From contig FONK01000001.1 in assembly GCA_900112915.1 (NCBI GenBank), positions 124,001-188,000 on the forward strand: a DNA stretch of 64,000 nucleotides, given 5' to 3'. A model generated the notes under the pieces. The model had not been told where the DNA came from and made no database searches. It worked only from the letters and a program-made list of their open reading frames with translations. The first letter of the stretch is position 1, and each line of letters opens with the position of its first letter. Positions 38,013 to 47,910 of the stretch are shown here, one piece after another. This stretch comes from Peptostreptococcaceae bacterium pGA-8 (GTDB taxonomy: Bacteria > Bacillota > Clostridia > Peptostreptococcales > Anaerovoracaceae). The position numbers were made by a program, and so were the translations under genes.

Positions 38013-39678
38013 GAAAATATTGACGATCCAAATTGGATTTATTTTTTGGTTTCACTTCCCTACGAAGAACAATGAGTGAAGCTACAGACAACAGTATTGT
38101 AATACTATATAGGAGAAAAGCATTGTTGTCGCCGGTCTTAGGAGTATTCTCCTTCTTGATATTTGTTGTGGTGTTTTTGGTTTCAGGTATGACAGGATCA
38201 GCCGCATATGTCCATGTGCCGGTGACCGTTTCCGTCGCACCCTTCAGCGTTACGCTTTCTTTATCCCAGCCTGTGAAGGTCCAAGTGCCGCCCTTTACCT
38301 TGACAGCGTCAAAGGTTTTCGGCTCTGTTACAACGGTGGAGCCGTCCTTCTGTCCCGTCTTTGCAGCAGGCAGGAGTTTGGTCACATCCGCCGGGAGATT
38401 CCGGCCATCCGTGTCGGAAGCGAAACGGTAGATTGCATCGTAGACTTTCGGATCGACTACCTTCAGTGAATAAGAGATCTGCTTCGGTTTATTTGCTTCG
38501 GCTCCCTGGTCAAGACCGGCAGTGCTCTGCTGGGCAACTGCGTATAGATACGCATGTGATGTAACCGGATCGTTGTCTTTAAAATCTGATACGGCAAAAT
38601 CAAAAAGTCCGGAAGCAGTGCCTCGCAGCTGGATGTCTTTCCCGGCTTCCGCATTGTTATCAATAGATAAACCGGAAATGGTCAATTGAATCTTACCATC
38701 AAAAGCATTTATTTTCTTGACTACATCCTGCCAAGAAGTCTTGTTTTCTTGACTCAAACGGGCAGATATGATCAGCTTTTGCCCATCTATATGCGTAGTC
38801 GTAGTAACGCCGTTTAATCCGCTTAATGTTGCTGCAGGATCATTGACAGTAATGCCTTCGGGAATATCAATGGTGAAAACCAGTTGAGCGTCGTATTGCC
38901 CTTTTGCCTCGGCATAGAATCGCTGAATACTTTCGGTGCTCATGTATCCGGTTCGAGTGTAATTAAGTGTCAAACCGTTCATGAATCGTCTGAAACCGGA
39001 GATATCCATTGAAAATTCAAGGTTGAGCGCATCTCCGGGTGCGTATTCTCCAATAGATTTAGAGTCAGTGCTGTTTGCTGCCCTCAAATCCGCAGATGGA
39101 GTAAGCAATCCCATGTCTTTGATTTCAGCCTGTGTAAGAAGATCGCTCTCCTTAAATCCATACGGATTCACATAATCCGGAATGGGATCGGTTTTTGCAA
39201 GTCCTGTATTCGGAGGGCCGTAAGTGTCATTTCCAACTAAGTAGCCAAAGCGATAGGCGCCCAGTTCATCTAGCACACTGGACATATCAATGGTGGCTAA
39301 ACTTAATCCGCTAGGTGATATACCAACATTTGGCGTTGCTGCGATGCCGGTGTTTTCGTCAAAGCCAATACTGCTTATAGCTGTTTCATTCGGCCTTAAG
39401 AGGTACTTTGGAAATACGCCGTAATAAGTTGCTCCGGCCTTATTTGTGAGGCTTCCGGCCTCGAGGTCTGCCCAGTATGTGTTGCTTATCACTTCATCCG
39501 GTGATAAAAATGTCATCCCATTACTAAGCAAACTCGATAGAGAATTGTCTGCTTTGTAGTCTCCTGGCTGTAAGCTCTCCGCATATGTGTGCATAGGCGT
39601 GAGTCCCAGCACGAACAAAGAGGCCAACACTACACTAAGAACTTTCCATAGTCCTGTCCGATACGTTCGTTTTTTCAT
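37981..39678 (-). CDS. LPXTG-like anchored surface adhesin with SHIRT-like domain
   Basis: A 565-residue minus-strand protein. The signal peptide (residues about 1-33, VLSVVLASLFVLGL, ending TYAES) is followed by a beta-rich adhesin domain. A SHIRT-like module near 440-495 (GGTWTFTGWDKESVTLKG) follows, then TPKTGDNN with hydrophobic span LLYSITILLSVASLIVL and a basic region. The sorting motif starts TPKTG, a small departure from LPXTG. The final residues DRQYFQGAVALISNR come from reading into the terminator hairpin, so the normal stop may have been lost. Its genomic-island location suggests horizontal gain of an adhesin. Confidence 0.8.
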   Translation of the reverse strand: MKKRTYRTGLWKVLSVVLASLFVLGLTPMHTYAESLQPGDYKADNSLSSLLSNGMTFLSPDEVISNTYWADLEAGSLTNKAGATYYGVFPKYLLRPNETAISSIGFDENTGIAATPNVGISPSGLSLATIDMSSVLDELGAYRFGYLVGNDTYGPPNTGLAKTDPIPDYVNPYGFKESDLLTQAEIKDMGLLTPSADLRAANSTDSKSIGEYAPGDALNLEFSMDISGFRRFMNGLTLNYTRTGYMSTESIQRFYAEAKGQYDAQLVFTIDIPEGITVNDPAATLSGLNGVTTTTHIDGQKLIISARLSQENKTSWQDVVKKINAFDGKIQLTISGLSIDNNAEAGKDIQLRGTASGLFDFAVSDFKDNDPVTSHAYLYAVAQQSTAGLDQGAEANKPKQISYSLKVVDPKVYDAIYRFASDTDGRNLPADVTKLLPAAKTGQKDGSTVVTEPKTFDAVKVKGGTWTFTGWDKESVTLKGATETVTGTWTYAADPVIPETKNTTTNIKKENTPKTGDNNAFLLYSITILLSVASLIVLRREVKPKNKSNLDRQYFQGAVALISNR

Positions 39679-39893
39679 AAGTTTTCTCCTTTAATTTGCA
39701 AATGATTTCTCTGATGCAAACACATGGCCTGTATGAGAGATACTAATATAACTATATTTTATCAGGGGGGTACCACATGCAAGTGAAAGTTTCTGCTTTA
39801 TACAAGCAGGCCTTAGGCTTTGAGCAGGAGCGACGCATGCAAGTGGGACTTTCCTTAAAGATAGTTCTTATCATGACTTTTTGATTTATAAAA

Positions 39894-39960
39894 CCTATTG
39901 AACCTATAGTTCTTTTGTAAAAACCAAAGACTAAAAACTGTATAAAAGGCTTGAAAGTTG
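39894..39960 (+). repeat. Weak relic of the attachment-site repeat
   Basis: ATTGAACCTATAGTTCTTTT and the following AAACCAAAGACTAAAAACTG resemble the 36333 copy (GAGCCTGTTGTTCTACTGTC, then AAACAAAGGCTTAAAACC). Only this section is kept. The interval 39679-39893 holds the presumed adhesin promoter and a direct repeat of CATGCAAGTG (39776 and 39837), with no gene. Confidence 0.45.
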
Positions 39961-39982
39961 AATTAGAATAGTAATCTGTGCA

Positions 39983-40903
39983 CTATTTGTCGTTGATTTT
40001 CAGTTCAAGTACGTCAGGACGTGCATAATGACCAACCACGTCATGCTCCATTTTGCACGAAGCAGGCAAGCTCATGTCAAGCTCGGCGTAGATGATGGTT
40101 TCTTTGTCCCAAACCGGTTCTGTCAAATAATGTCCATATGGATCAATAATGCAGCTTCCTCCCCTGCAAACGAACTCCGGCAATTGTGATACTATACCCC
40201 CTTCATATAGATCAGAAGGATATGAGTTGCGTCTGATAATCATATCAGCGTTAATAAAGTAGCACTTGCCTTCTATTGCGATGTGTTGAATGGTAGCCTG
40301 CCATTCCGGATTGTCATTGGTATTTGGTGAAATGTAAATTGTGATCCCTTTTTCGTAAAGAGCAACACGAGCAAGAGGCATGTAACTTTCCCAACAAATC
40401 AGACTGCCAATCGGTCCCCATGGCGTTGTCGTAACAGGGAAGTATCCCTTATTGGCATCTCCCCACACAACACGTTCTGAGCCTGTCGGTTTCAATTTTC
40501 TATGTACCTTATAGGAGCCATCCGGCTCAAAAATGACATTGCTGTTATAAAGTGTACCATTAACAGCATCTCTCTCGGAAAAGCCAAGACTGATATATGC
40601 TCCGGTTTCCTTAGCTGCCTCTGCAAGCTGTTGAAACTCCGTCTCTCCGGCAATAATAGACGCATCGTAATAGCGTTTCCAATCCTTTCGTCCATCCTCG
40701 CTTCGTTTCCCCATACTGAAGCCAAAATTCATCCCAACAGGATATCCGGGAATAAATAGCTCGGGAAAAACAATTAAATCCGGCTCTTGTATTGCAGCCT
40801 CGCTAATGCATTGAAGAGCCTTTTTAAGTGATTCGTTTTTATTAAACATTATAGGTTCTGCTTGTACCAGTGCGATTTTACAAATGTTTTTTATGTCCTT
40901 CAT
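39983..40903 (-). CDS. Nitrilase / cyanide-hydratase-type enzyme
   Basis: The 306-residue protein has the nitrilase triad: Glu in IVFPELFIPGYP, Lys in HRKLKPTGSER, and Cys in SLICWESYMPLAR. The last motif, with W-E-x-Y-M-P after the Cys, marks branch 1 (true nitrilases, EC 3.5.5.1). Spiral oligomers are typical of the branch. It would convert a nitrile to acid and ammonia; the substrate is unknown. The start is ATG 40903. It is alone on its strand between an adhesin and a divergent ankyrin gene. Confidence 0.88.
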   Translation of the reverse strand: MKDIKNICKIALVQAEPIMFNKNESLKKALQCISEAAIQEPDLIVFPELFIPGYPVGMNFGFSMGKRSEDGRKDWKRYYDASIIAGETEFQQLAEAAKETGAYISLGFSERDAVNGTLYNSNVIFEPDGSYKVHRKLKPTGSERVVWGDANKGYFPVTTTPWGPIGSLICWESYMPLARVALYEKGITIYISPNTNDNPEWQATIQHIAIEGKCYFINADMIIRRNSYPSDLYEGGIVSQLPEFVCRGGSCIIDPYGHYLTEPVWDKETIIYAELDMSLPASCKMEHDVVGHYARPDVLELKINDK

Positions 40904-41161
40904 ATTAATGGTTTACTCCTCGTCGAATTCTGATTTATAGTTCTATTATAACTGCCACTTCCTTATTCGACAACACAAATGCGGAGAATGTATACGACAG
41001 CAGAGGAACTTTGCTTATGAAAAAATTATCATTTCGTTATGGTGATTAACATTACTTCGGTAAAATGATATAATACAAAAGGATGGATTTATATTTGTCG
41101 ATTTTGAATGAGTAAGAACAAAAAAGCAGCAAGATAAAGCAGAATTTGAGGAGGAACTTTC

Positions 41162-42229
41162 ATGGGAAAAAAGAAAAGAGTCACATTACCTAAAACCTTT
41201 AAAGAAATTGTTGCAGCCGGCGATATGGAAATGCTGAAAAAGGTTTATGAACAGTGTGAGCTTTATGCATATGACGATCGCTATGGAAAAAATACAGCAC
41301 TTCATCATTATGATGTACCCGATGAACTTGTTCGTTGGCTTGTTGAGCAGGGTTTAGATATCAACACTGAGAATTATTACGGGCGGACAGCTTTAGATCG
41401 ACATGCCGCTTTAGGAGATGATACAGTGAAATTGCTCGTTGAGCTAGGTAGCGATATTGGAAAAACTGATAGTTATGGAAATAGTCCTCTCCATACGGCG
41501 GCAAGCTTTTTTCACGCGGATACCGTTAAATTTTTGGTGGAAAATGGAGCAAATGTTCAATTGAAAAATGATATGGGTGAAACACCGCTTGCTTATTCAC
41601 TTTCACGTTGCAGTAATTTCGCTATTCCTAAAGTCGCTAAAATTGCCGATATATTGTTGCAGGCGGGCGATAAAGTTACACCTGATATGATGGAAAGCGT
41701 TAAGAGGATTGGTCAAGAGTTTGAATTCCACAGAGAAAATTTTAATAAGGATTATCTTTCCGAAACGGATGCAGGACTTAAAAAGCTCTATTTATTGTTT
41801 TCCGTGGAGCCTGTTGCAAAACGCAAAATTCACGATGGGGTTTCTCCTATTATTGTTGAAGACTCTCCTTGGGAAAAACAATATGAGATGCTTTGGGACT
41901 TTTTGGTTCCATCCCAAGGAGCGGCAAAAACCGTACAGGGAGAGGTCATTCGTATAACGGGTCGAGTACGAGATGAATTATACAGAAACGGCGGCGTAAA
42001 TTGGGATAGGAATTATCGCAAAATGCTTATAGAACTTGTGAAATTCTTTGCGTCAGGGAAGTCACTTTCCAAAATAGAATTAGAGGAAGCAAAAAAATTA
42101 ACATCGGCGATTAATGCAAAAGGCGAAGATGAGGATTTTATCACGGATCGACTGTGCGAGCTCTCTGTTTTATGGGTGCGGTCAAATCCGGATCCGATTC
42201 CTTTGGAGAAACCAAATTATAACAGATGA
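41162..42229 (+). CDS. Ankyrin-repeat protein
   Basis: The 355-residue protein has three to four ankyrin repeats at about residues 40-150, with the typical GRTALDRHAALGDDTVKLLV, GNSPLHTAASFFHADTVKFL and GETPLAYSLS segments. No signal peptide is seen, so it is likely cytoplasmic. The C-terminal 180 residues (from about 170) have no recognised domain, with ITGRVRDELYRNGGVNWDRN in the centre. AGGAGG precedes the start. Ankyrin proteins bind partner proteins. The next gene, an AraC regulator, is 100 bases downstream. Confidence 0.8.
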   Translation: MGKKKRVTLPKTFKEIVAAGDMEMLKKVYEQCELYAYDDRYGKNTALHHYDVPDELVRWLVEQGLDINTENYYGRTALDRHAALGDDTVKLLVELGSDIGKTDSYGNSPLHTAASFFHADTVKFLVENGANVQLKNDMGETPLAYSLSRCSNFAIPKVAKIADILLQAGDKVTPDMMESVKRIGQEFEFHRENFNKDYLSETDAGLKKLYLLFSVEPVAKRKIHDGVSPIIVEDSPWEKQYEMLWDFLVPSQGAAKTVQGEVIRITGRVRDELYRNGGVNWDRNYRKMLIELVKFFASGKSLSKIELEEAKKLTSAINAKGEDEDFITDRLCELSVLWVRSNPDPIPLEKPNYNR

Positions 42230-42329
42230 TTGAAACTATAAGCCTATACAGGATAGTCCATGGTTTTAATTGAGGTATATGCTAAGCCTGCTTATTTTTA
42301 GAAAATCAATGGCACGAATTGATTACTGA

Positions 42330-43226
42330 TTGGAATGTTATGATGTTCTAAATCACAAATCAATAAAAATAAGTGAAAAAGAGTATTATCAGTTATTGAC
42401 GGCTGTTGAAGAAATTTCTGAAGACCCTGAATTACCAATTAAAATGGCAACAATGAGCCAAATCGAATCCTTCTCGCCTCCTATTTATGCTTCATATTGC
42501 AGTAAAAACGGAGCAGTTTGCATAGATAGACTTTCTAAATATAAGAAATTAGTAGGACCGATGTCAATGATAAGTAAAATTGAAGACAGCCAAATTACTG
42601 TATTATATGAATCCGGTGAAGCAGGGTTAAAGCTGCCTGCGTTTCTTGTACAGTCAGAGTTTGCCTTTTTGATTGGCATAATTAGAAAAGCTACCAAGTT
42701 AGATATAAAGCCTACATCAATTATTATGGAAGAGCTTCCCGATTCAAATGCTTTCAGAGACTTTGCAGGGACAGAGCTGATTCGTGGAAATGTAAATGCT
42801 ATTTCATTTTCAAAAGTGGACCTGAACGAGCCCTTTGTCAGTTACAACAAATCCATGTGGTCATACTTTGAACCGGAATTAAATAAAAGGCTATCAGAGC
42901 TTGATGTAGATGATTCAGTTAGTGCAAGAGTCAGAAGTGCTTTGGCGGAGCTGTTGCCGGGTGGCAGCGGAAGCATTGAAGACGTGGCGACAAAGCTTGG
43001 CACTACCAAAAGAACTTTGCAAAGAAAATTATCTGAAGAAGGGACTACCTTTCAAAAACAGCTAAATAGCACTAGAGAGGTTATGGCTTTGCATTATGTA
43101 AAAAATACGGATATGAACACAAATGATATAGCATATCTTCTGGGCTATGCAGAGGTAAATTCCCTCCTGAGGGCTTTCGCAATCTGGACCGGAAAAAGCC
43201 TAACTGAGTTTAAGAAATCCGATTGA
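42330..43226 (+). CDS. AraC-family regulator, start uncertain
   Basis: The N-terminal half is like the arabinose-binding-type domain of OruR/ArgR regulators (SPPIYASYCSKNGAVCIDRL). The C-terminal AraC HTH is clear (VATKLGTTKRTLQRKLSEEG, then HYVKNTDMNTNDIAYLLGYA and SLLRAFAIWTGKSLTEF). The frame begins with TTG at 42330 directly after an in-frame TGA. There is no strong ribosome binding site, so the first residues may be missing or altered. It precedes the BceAB operon by 125 bases and may regulate it. Confidence 0.82.
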   Translation: MECYDVLNHKSIKISEKEYYQLLTAVEEISEDPELPIKMATMSQIESFSPPIYASYCSKNGAVCIDRLSKYKKLVGPMSMISKIEDSQITVLYESGEAGLKLPAFLVQSEFAFLIGIIRKATKLDIKPTSIIMEELPDSNAFRDFAGTELIRGNVNAISFSKVDLNEPFVSYNKSMWSYFEPELNKRLSELDVDDSVSARVRSALAELLPGGSGSIEDVATKLGTTKRTLQRKLSEEGTTFQKQLNSTREVMALHYVKNTDMNTNDIAYLLGYAEVNSLLRAFAIWTGKSLTEFKKSD

Positions 43227-43351
43227 TATGCACCCTCTGCATTGTATACCTGATATGTACCAGCTTTACTGAATTCTTACATCATCCGTAAGTGTTATTC
43301 TGCTGTTTTCCATAATAAAATAAGAATAACAAAACTGAGGAGGTGTCGCAT

Positions 43352-44125
43352 ATGGAAACAATCTTAAAAGTAGAATCATTAAAAAAGCACTATGGAAAAG
43401 AACCCAATATAACACGGGCATTGAACAGCATATCATTTCAGGTTATAAAAGGTGAATTCTTAGGTATTATGGGAAGCAGCGGTTCAGGGAAAACTACACT
43501 TCTGAATTGTCTTGCCACAATAATCAAGCCTACCGACGGCTTGATTCAAATGCAGAATAAAGACTTAAGTGAATTGAAAGGAAAGGAGTTGGCTGATTAT
43601 AGAGGCAAGGAAATTGGATATCTGTTTCAAAACTTTGAGCTTTTAGACAATCTGACAGCAAAAGAAAATATTTTGTTACCCTTATCCTTACATAATGTGA
43701 ATGAAAGAGAAAGCAAGCGGAGGTTGGGGCTGCTTGCAGGATATCTGGATATTTCCGAGCTTCTAAATAAATTTCCTTCTCAGATGTCAGGAGGACAAAG
43801 ACAGAGAGTAGCTGCTGCACGAGCTTTAATTTTAGACCCTAAGATTGTATTTGCCGATGAGCCTACAGGGGCGTTAGATTCAAAAAATGCAAATGTTTTG
43901 ATGCAAAAGCTGTCGGCAATGAATGAAATAGAGGACACAACAATTCTTATGGTTACTCATGATTCAGTGGCGGCAAGTTTCTGCAACCGGATTTTGTTTA
44001 TTCAGGACGGGAAACTATTTCATGAAATAAGACGAGATTATCCAAGAGAAACTCAAGAAGACTTTTATCATAGGATACTGAAGGTTATGTCCACACTTGC
44101 CGGAGGTGAACTTAATGTTTTCTAA
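43352..44125 (+). CDS. bceA: BceA-type ABC transporter ATP-binding protein
   Basis: ATPase of a peptide-antibiotic resistance ABC transporter. Visible motifs are Walker A GSSGSGKTT, Q-loop in LFQNFELLDN, signature MSGGQRQR, Walker B IVFADEPTG, and His-switch in TILMVTHDS. Start ATG 43352 is 8 bases after GAGGAGGT; the GTG at 43343 would add three residues. It precedes and overlaps bceB by 11 bases. The four-gene order ATPase, permease, regulator, kinase is the BceAB-BceRS module that senses and detoxifies cell-wall-active peptides such as bacitracin. Confidence 0.9.
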   Translation: METILKVESLKKHYGKEPNITRALNSISFQVIKGEFLGIMGSSGSGKTTLLNCLATIIKPTDGLIQMQNKDLSELKGKELADYRGKEIGYLFQNFELLDNLTAKENILLPLSLHNVNERESKRRLGLLAGYLDISELLNKFPSQMSGGQRQRVAAARALILDPKIVFADEPTGALDSKNANVLMQKLSAMNEIEDTTILMVTHDSVAASFCNRILFIQDGKLFHEIRRDYPRETQEDFYHRILKVMSTLAGGELNVF

Positions 44126-46169
44126 ATTAGTTGCAAGAAACAGCAAGAGAGATAGGAAAAATAATGGACTATATTTCGGTTCGATGATTATATCGATTAT
44201 TGCTTTTTATATTATTCTTTCATTATCACATCAGGACATTATGATTTTTTTGAAGAAAATGGAGAGCGATGCGGTAAATAGACTTCTTACCATAGTTCCG
44301 ATCTTTTATGTGGCGACCTTGGTAATACTGTTTTTTTTAGTATATTTTGCAAGCAGCATGCAGATGGAAAGAAGAAACCATGAGTTTGGTGTCTATCTCA
44401 CATTAGGAATGCGCAGAAAAAAGTTCTTTTCAATGCTCCTGCTGGAAGATTTGAGAAGTAACATAACTGCTCTTGGAATAGGGCTTCCCATTGCAATAAT
44501 GATTTCAGAACTGATAAGCCTTGTAACAGCAAAAATAGTGGGATTGGGTATTATCGGTCATAGATTTTCACTATCATTGACGGCTGTGGCGTTTACCATA
44601 ATCGGATTTATGGTTGTAAAATTTATTGCCTTTGTATTCTTAAGTATAAGAACAGCAAGAAAAGAAATAGGAGAGCTTCTTACACAGGCTCCTTCCGGAG
44701 TTAAAAGAAGGCTTCCGAAAGGCATTTATTTGCTTGGCTCTATTGTAGGGAGTATGCTTCTTGTAAAAGCATATCATTATGGAATCAGTGGTGAAGCATG
44801 GGACAGTACAAGAAATATGGGAATCACAGTTCTGTTGGGAGCATCAGGTACAATTTTGCTATTCTTCGGAATGCGTCTGTTCATAGATATTTTAGTGAAT
44901 TTTGGAAGGAAAGGGCAGCTTCATGCCTATAATTTCAGGCAGATTCAGGAATTAGTTATCCATCGGTCTACTATACTTGCCATATGTTCACTTTTGATTT
45001 TTTCCGCTTTATGCTTATTTGGAGCAGGAGTTGCAATTTCGGCTAACAGTTCAAATAAACAAGTGCATATTTTGGATTACACATTTAAGGACAATGATCT
45101 TGAAGCAGATGAGAAAATTGATGCGGACAAAGTAATAAGGAAGCTTAAAGAAGCAGGTTTGGAGTCTGAGTTTGAAAAAATAGTTGAAATTAAGATAGGG
45201 GATCTAAAGGGCAATGGGGAAATATCATTTGAAAATCTTCTAGGCATTCTAAAAGGCTTTAAAGATAGCAAAGACAGAAAAACTTTAATTCATAACTTGG
45301 AGCAATATAGTGATTGTAAGTTGATTTCTCTTTCCGGGTATAACGAATTAAGGGAGGCTGCAGATCTAAAACCAATTAAGTTAAAAAAGAATGAAGCTTC
45401 TTTATACATGGATAAGGAGTTTATGCTTGATGAAGATTTGATGAATGATGTTGTTAAAGCTAATCTGCAAATAGAAGTTATGGGAAAAGCTTTTAAAATT
45501 ATCGGCGATGTTCAATCTTTACCAATCGTGACTGATCGTGAAATAACACTTGCGGTGGCAATGATAGTTCCGGACGATGTTTTCATAGAATATACGGGCG
45601 GCAAGTATTCAAATTATGTAAGTGGAATTTTGGCTTCCGACCTCGTTAAAGAAAAGGGATTGATGAAGGCTATTTCAAAAACAAATGAAAAACTTGATCA
45701 GAGCTATATCGGGTATGAAAGCTACATACAAAATATGGGGAGACAGTTATTTTTCATCATATCAGCAAGCTATATTACTATTTATCTTGCGATTATCTTC
45801 CTTGTGGTTGCAAACACAATAATAGGTGTGCAGTTCTTGATGGCACAAAGAAAATCTTACAGGCGGTATCAAACCTTGATTCACCTTGGTGCCACCTATG
45901 AGACAATTTGCAAGTCATCTAGGAAGCAAATCAATTGGTATTTCGGCTTACCAATAGTTATTGCACTTGCAAACAGTTTTTTTGGGGTTCGATCATTGTT
46001 TACGGGCATTTTACCATCAACTGTACGGGCAAACGCATCGCAGGTATTTGTTATAGCAATGCTTATGATTTTTTTATTAGGAATATTTGAAGTTATATAT
46101 ATGGGAATTGTAAAGCGGAATAGCAACAAATATTTATTGTCGTTGATGGAACCTCAAAGAGAAGAATAA
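44115..46169 (+). CDS. bceB: BceB-type ABC transporter permease
   Basis: A FtsX-like permease of 684 residues when started at ATG 44115 (GGAGGTGA upstream; a TTG six codons earlier is possible). It has ten predicted spans, with the N-terminal pair (GSMIISIIAFYIILSLS, IVPIFYVATLVILFFLV). A large extracellular loop of about 200 residues between the two bundles (from KQVHILDYTFKDND onward) is the ligand-sensing part in this family. The C-terminal spans follow. It works with BceA and passes the signal to the sensor kinase. Confidence 0.88.
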   Translation: MFSKLVARNSKRDRKNNGLYFGSMIISIIAFYIILSLSHQDIMIFLKKMESDAVNRLLTIVPIFYVATLVILFFLVYFASSMQMERRNHEFGVYLTLGMRRKKFFSMLLLEDLRSNITALGIGLPIAIMISELISLVTAKIVGLGIIGHRFSLSLTAVAFTIIGFMVVKFIAFVFLSIRTARKEIGELLTQAPSGVKRRLPKGIYLLGSIVGSMLLVKAYHYGISGEAWDSTRNMGITVLLGASGTILLFFGMRLFIDILVNFGRKGQLHAYNFRQIQELVIHRSTILAICSLLIFSALCLFGAGVAISANSSNKQVHILDYTFKDNDLEADEKIDADKVIRKLKEAGLESEFEKIVEIKIGDLKGNGEISFENLLGILKGFKDSKDRKTLIHNLEQYSDCKLISLSGYNELREAADLKPIKLKKNEASLYMDKEFMLDEDLMNDVVKANLQIEVMGKAFKIIGDVQSLPIVTDREITLAVAMIVPDDVFIEYTGGKYSNYVSGILASDLVKEKGLMKAISKTNEKLDQSYIGYESYIQNMGRQLFFIISASYITIYLAIIFLVVANTIIGVQFLMAQRKSYRRYQTLIHLGATYETICKSSRKQINWYFGLPIVIALANSFFGVRSLFTGILPSTVRANASQVFVIAMLMIFLLGIFEVIYMGIVKRNSNKYLLSLMEPQREE

Positions 46170-46199
46170 AGCAGAAAATTAAGCGAAGGTGGAACTGAT

Positions 46200-46883
46200 A
46201 TGAAGCGTATTTTGGTAATTGAAGATGAACCGTTGATTAGAGACGAGATTGTGCTACTGTTAGAACAATCCGAATACCAGGTTGATAAAATAACTGATTT
46301 CCGTGAGACAACACAGCAAGCATTGGAATATGAAGTAGATTTAATTATACTGGACTTAAATTTACCGGGAGAAACAGGATTTCAAATTTGTCGAAACTTG
46401 AAGTCTAAAACTTCTTTGCCCATATTGGTTCTTACCTCTCGTGAACAGCTAAAGGATGAGATCTTTGCTTTGAGGTTGGGAGCAGATGAATACTTGACAA
46501 AGCCTTTCAAAAAAGAGAGGCTTTTGGTGCGTATAGAAAATCTATTAAAACGTTACGAGGGCAGAAACAGTTTGCTTGAGAGGGATAATTTCTTGCTTGA
46601 CAGGAATACATATACTCTCTATATAAATGGGAATTCAATTTTGCTCCCTAAGAATCAGGGAAAGCTGCTGGAGGCATTGTTGACAGCGGGTGGTACTGTA
46701 GTAACAAAAGAAAAGCTTAGTATGAAGCTTTGGAACACCACTGAATTTATCGATGAAAACGCTCTTCAAGTTAATATTGCAAGATTGAAAAAAGTGATGA
46801 GGGATGCCGGGATTACTATTCAGGTTCAATCTGTAAGAGGTATAGGTTACAAATTAGAAGAGGCGGGCAAATATGAAAAATAA
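46200..46883 (+). CDS. bceR: BceR-type OmpR-family response regulator
   Basis: The 227-residue protein has a receiver domain (phospho-acceptor Asp in LIILDLNLPGETGF, Thr/Ser in VLTSRE, Lys in LTKPF) and a winged-helix effector (LLPKNQGKLLEALLTAGGTV, then QVNIARLKKVM, RGIGYKL). It receives phosphate from the adjacent kinase and drives the transporter operon. The start of the kinase overlaps its end by 11 bases. Confidence 0.9.
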   Translation: MKRILVIEDEPLIRDEIVLLLEQSEYQVDKITDFRETTQQALEYEVDLIILDLNLPGETGFQICRNLKSKTSLPILVLTSREQLKDEIFALRLGADEYLTKPFKKERLLVRIENLLKRYEGRNSLLERDNFLLDRNTYTLYINGNSILLPKNQGKLLEALLTAGGTVVTKEKLSMKLWNTTEFIDENALQVNIARLKKVMRDAGITIQVQSVRGIGYKLEEAGKYEK

Positions 46884-47871
46884 TATAAAATATCTATACG
46901 CCTATATGCCTTGGTTACTTGTTCTTTGTGCATTCGATATATTCACTGCCATTCTGCTTTGGCTTTCAGATATGAGGGCGCTTCAGGCACTTTTTGTTCT
47001 TTTAATTTCAACCACCGTAATATTATTCTTAAGTATATCATCTATACTTATAGGGAAAGAGCGAAAAAAAGCCGATGCATACAAAGAATTTTTATCTAAC
47101 CCTGATAAAAGTGTTGAACTGGAGTTGCTTCGATTATGCAACACAGCAGAACGAGAGAGCGTTAAAGAAGTCATAGATGCCTTTCATAAAAAACAGGCGG
47201 ATGTAGAAAAGGCGAATTCACTGTTATTAGAATATGAAGAGTATGTTGAAATGTGGGCCCATGAAATAAAATTGCCCATTTCCCTTTTTTCTCTGGTTCT
47301 GGAAAATCAAAGTGACAATATACCAAAAGAAGTTGCTTTCAAGCTGGATTATGTAAAAAATCAGCTTCAAGGGAATGTAGCGCAGATATTGTTCTATTAC
47401 AGGGTAAAAAGTGATAAAACAGATTTCTTATTTGAAGATGTTGACTTAAAAGAAAGCATACATGAGGTTTTGGAAAATTTTAGGCCTTTATTGGAAGAAA
47501 AGAATTTCAAAGTCGTTGTAAATGATGTGTATGGAACATCTTATACCGATTATCGCAGCTTTGAGTTTATTATTTCTCAAATCATTTCTAATGCGGTTAA
47601 ATATAGTTCAGAGAGTCCGGAGCTATATGTTTCAATGAAAAAAGATGATAAAAAGAATGTTATTGTCATCAGGGATAATGGCTGCGGTGTTAAAGCTTGC
47701 GACTTACCGCATTTATTTGAAAGGGGATTTACAGGAGATTCGGGAGCCACAAGAAAAAAATCAACCGGCATGGGACTATATCTGGTAAAGCAATTAGCGG
47801 ATGCTTTGAAAATAGACATTGAAGTGGAGTCCGATTGGATGGAAGGGTTTGAAATTAGCCTACATCTTTAG
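46873..47871 (+). CDS. bceS: BceS-type intramembrane-sensing histidine kinase
   Basis: The 332-residue kinase has two membrane helices at the N-terminus (YMPWLLVLCAFDIFTAILLW, LFVLLISTTVILFLSI) with almost no extracytoplasmic loop. That is the hallmark of intramembrane-sensing kinases paired with Bce transporters. HisKA phospho-His is in MWAHEIKLPIS, then the N box (IISNAVKYS), G1 (IRDNGCGV) and G2 (STGMGLYLVKQL). The overlap with bceR indicates cotranscription. Confidence 0.9.
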   Translation: MKNNIKYLYAYMPWLLVLCAFDIFTAILLWLSDMRALQALFVLLISTTVILFLSISSILIGKERKKADAYKEFLSNPDKSVELELLRLCNTAERESVKEVIDAFHKKQADVEKANSLLLEYEEYVEMWAHEIKLPISLFSLVLENQSDNIPKEVAFKLDYVKNQLQGNVAQILFYYRVKSDKTDFLFEDVDLKESIHEVLENFRPLLEEKNFKVVVNDVYGTSYTDYRSFEFIISQIISNAVKYSSESPELYVSMKKDDKKNVIVIRDNGCGVKACDLPHLFERGFTGDSGATRKKSTGMGLYLVKQLADALKIDIEVESDWMEGFEISLHL

Positions 47872-47910
47872 GATTTAAAGAATATTATGTACCGATGAAA
47901 GGATATTTAA

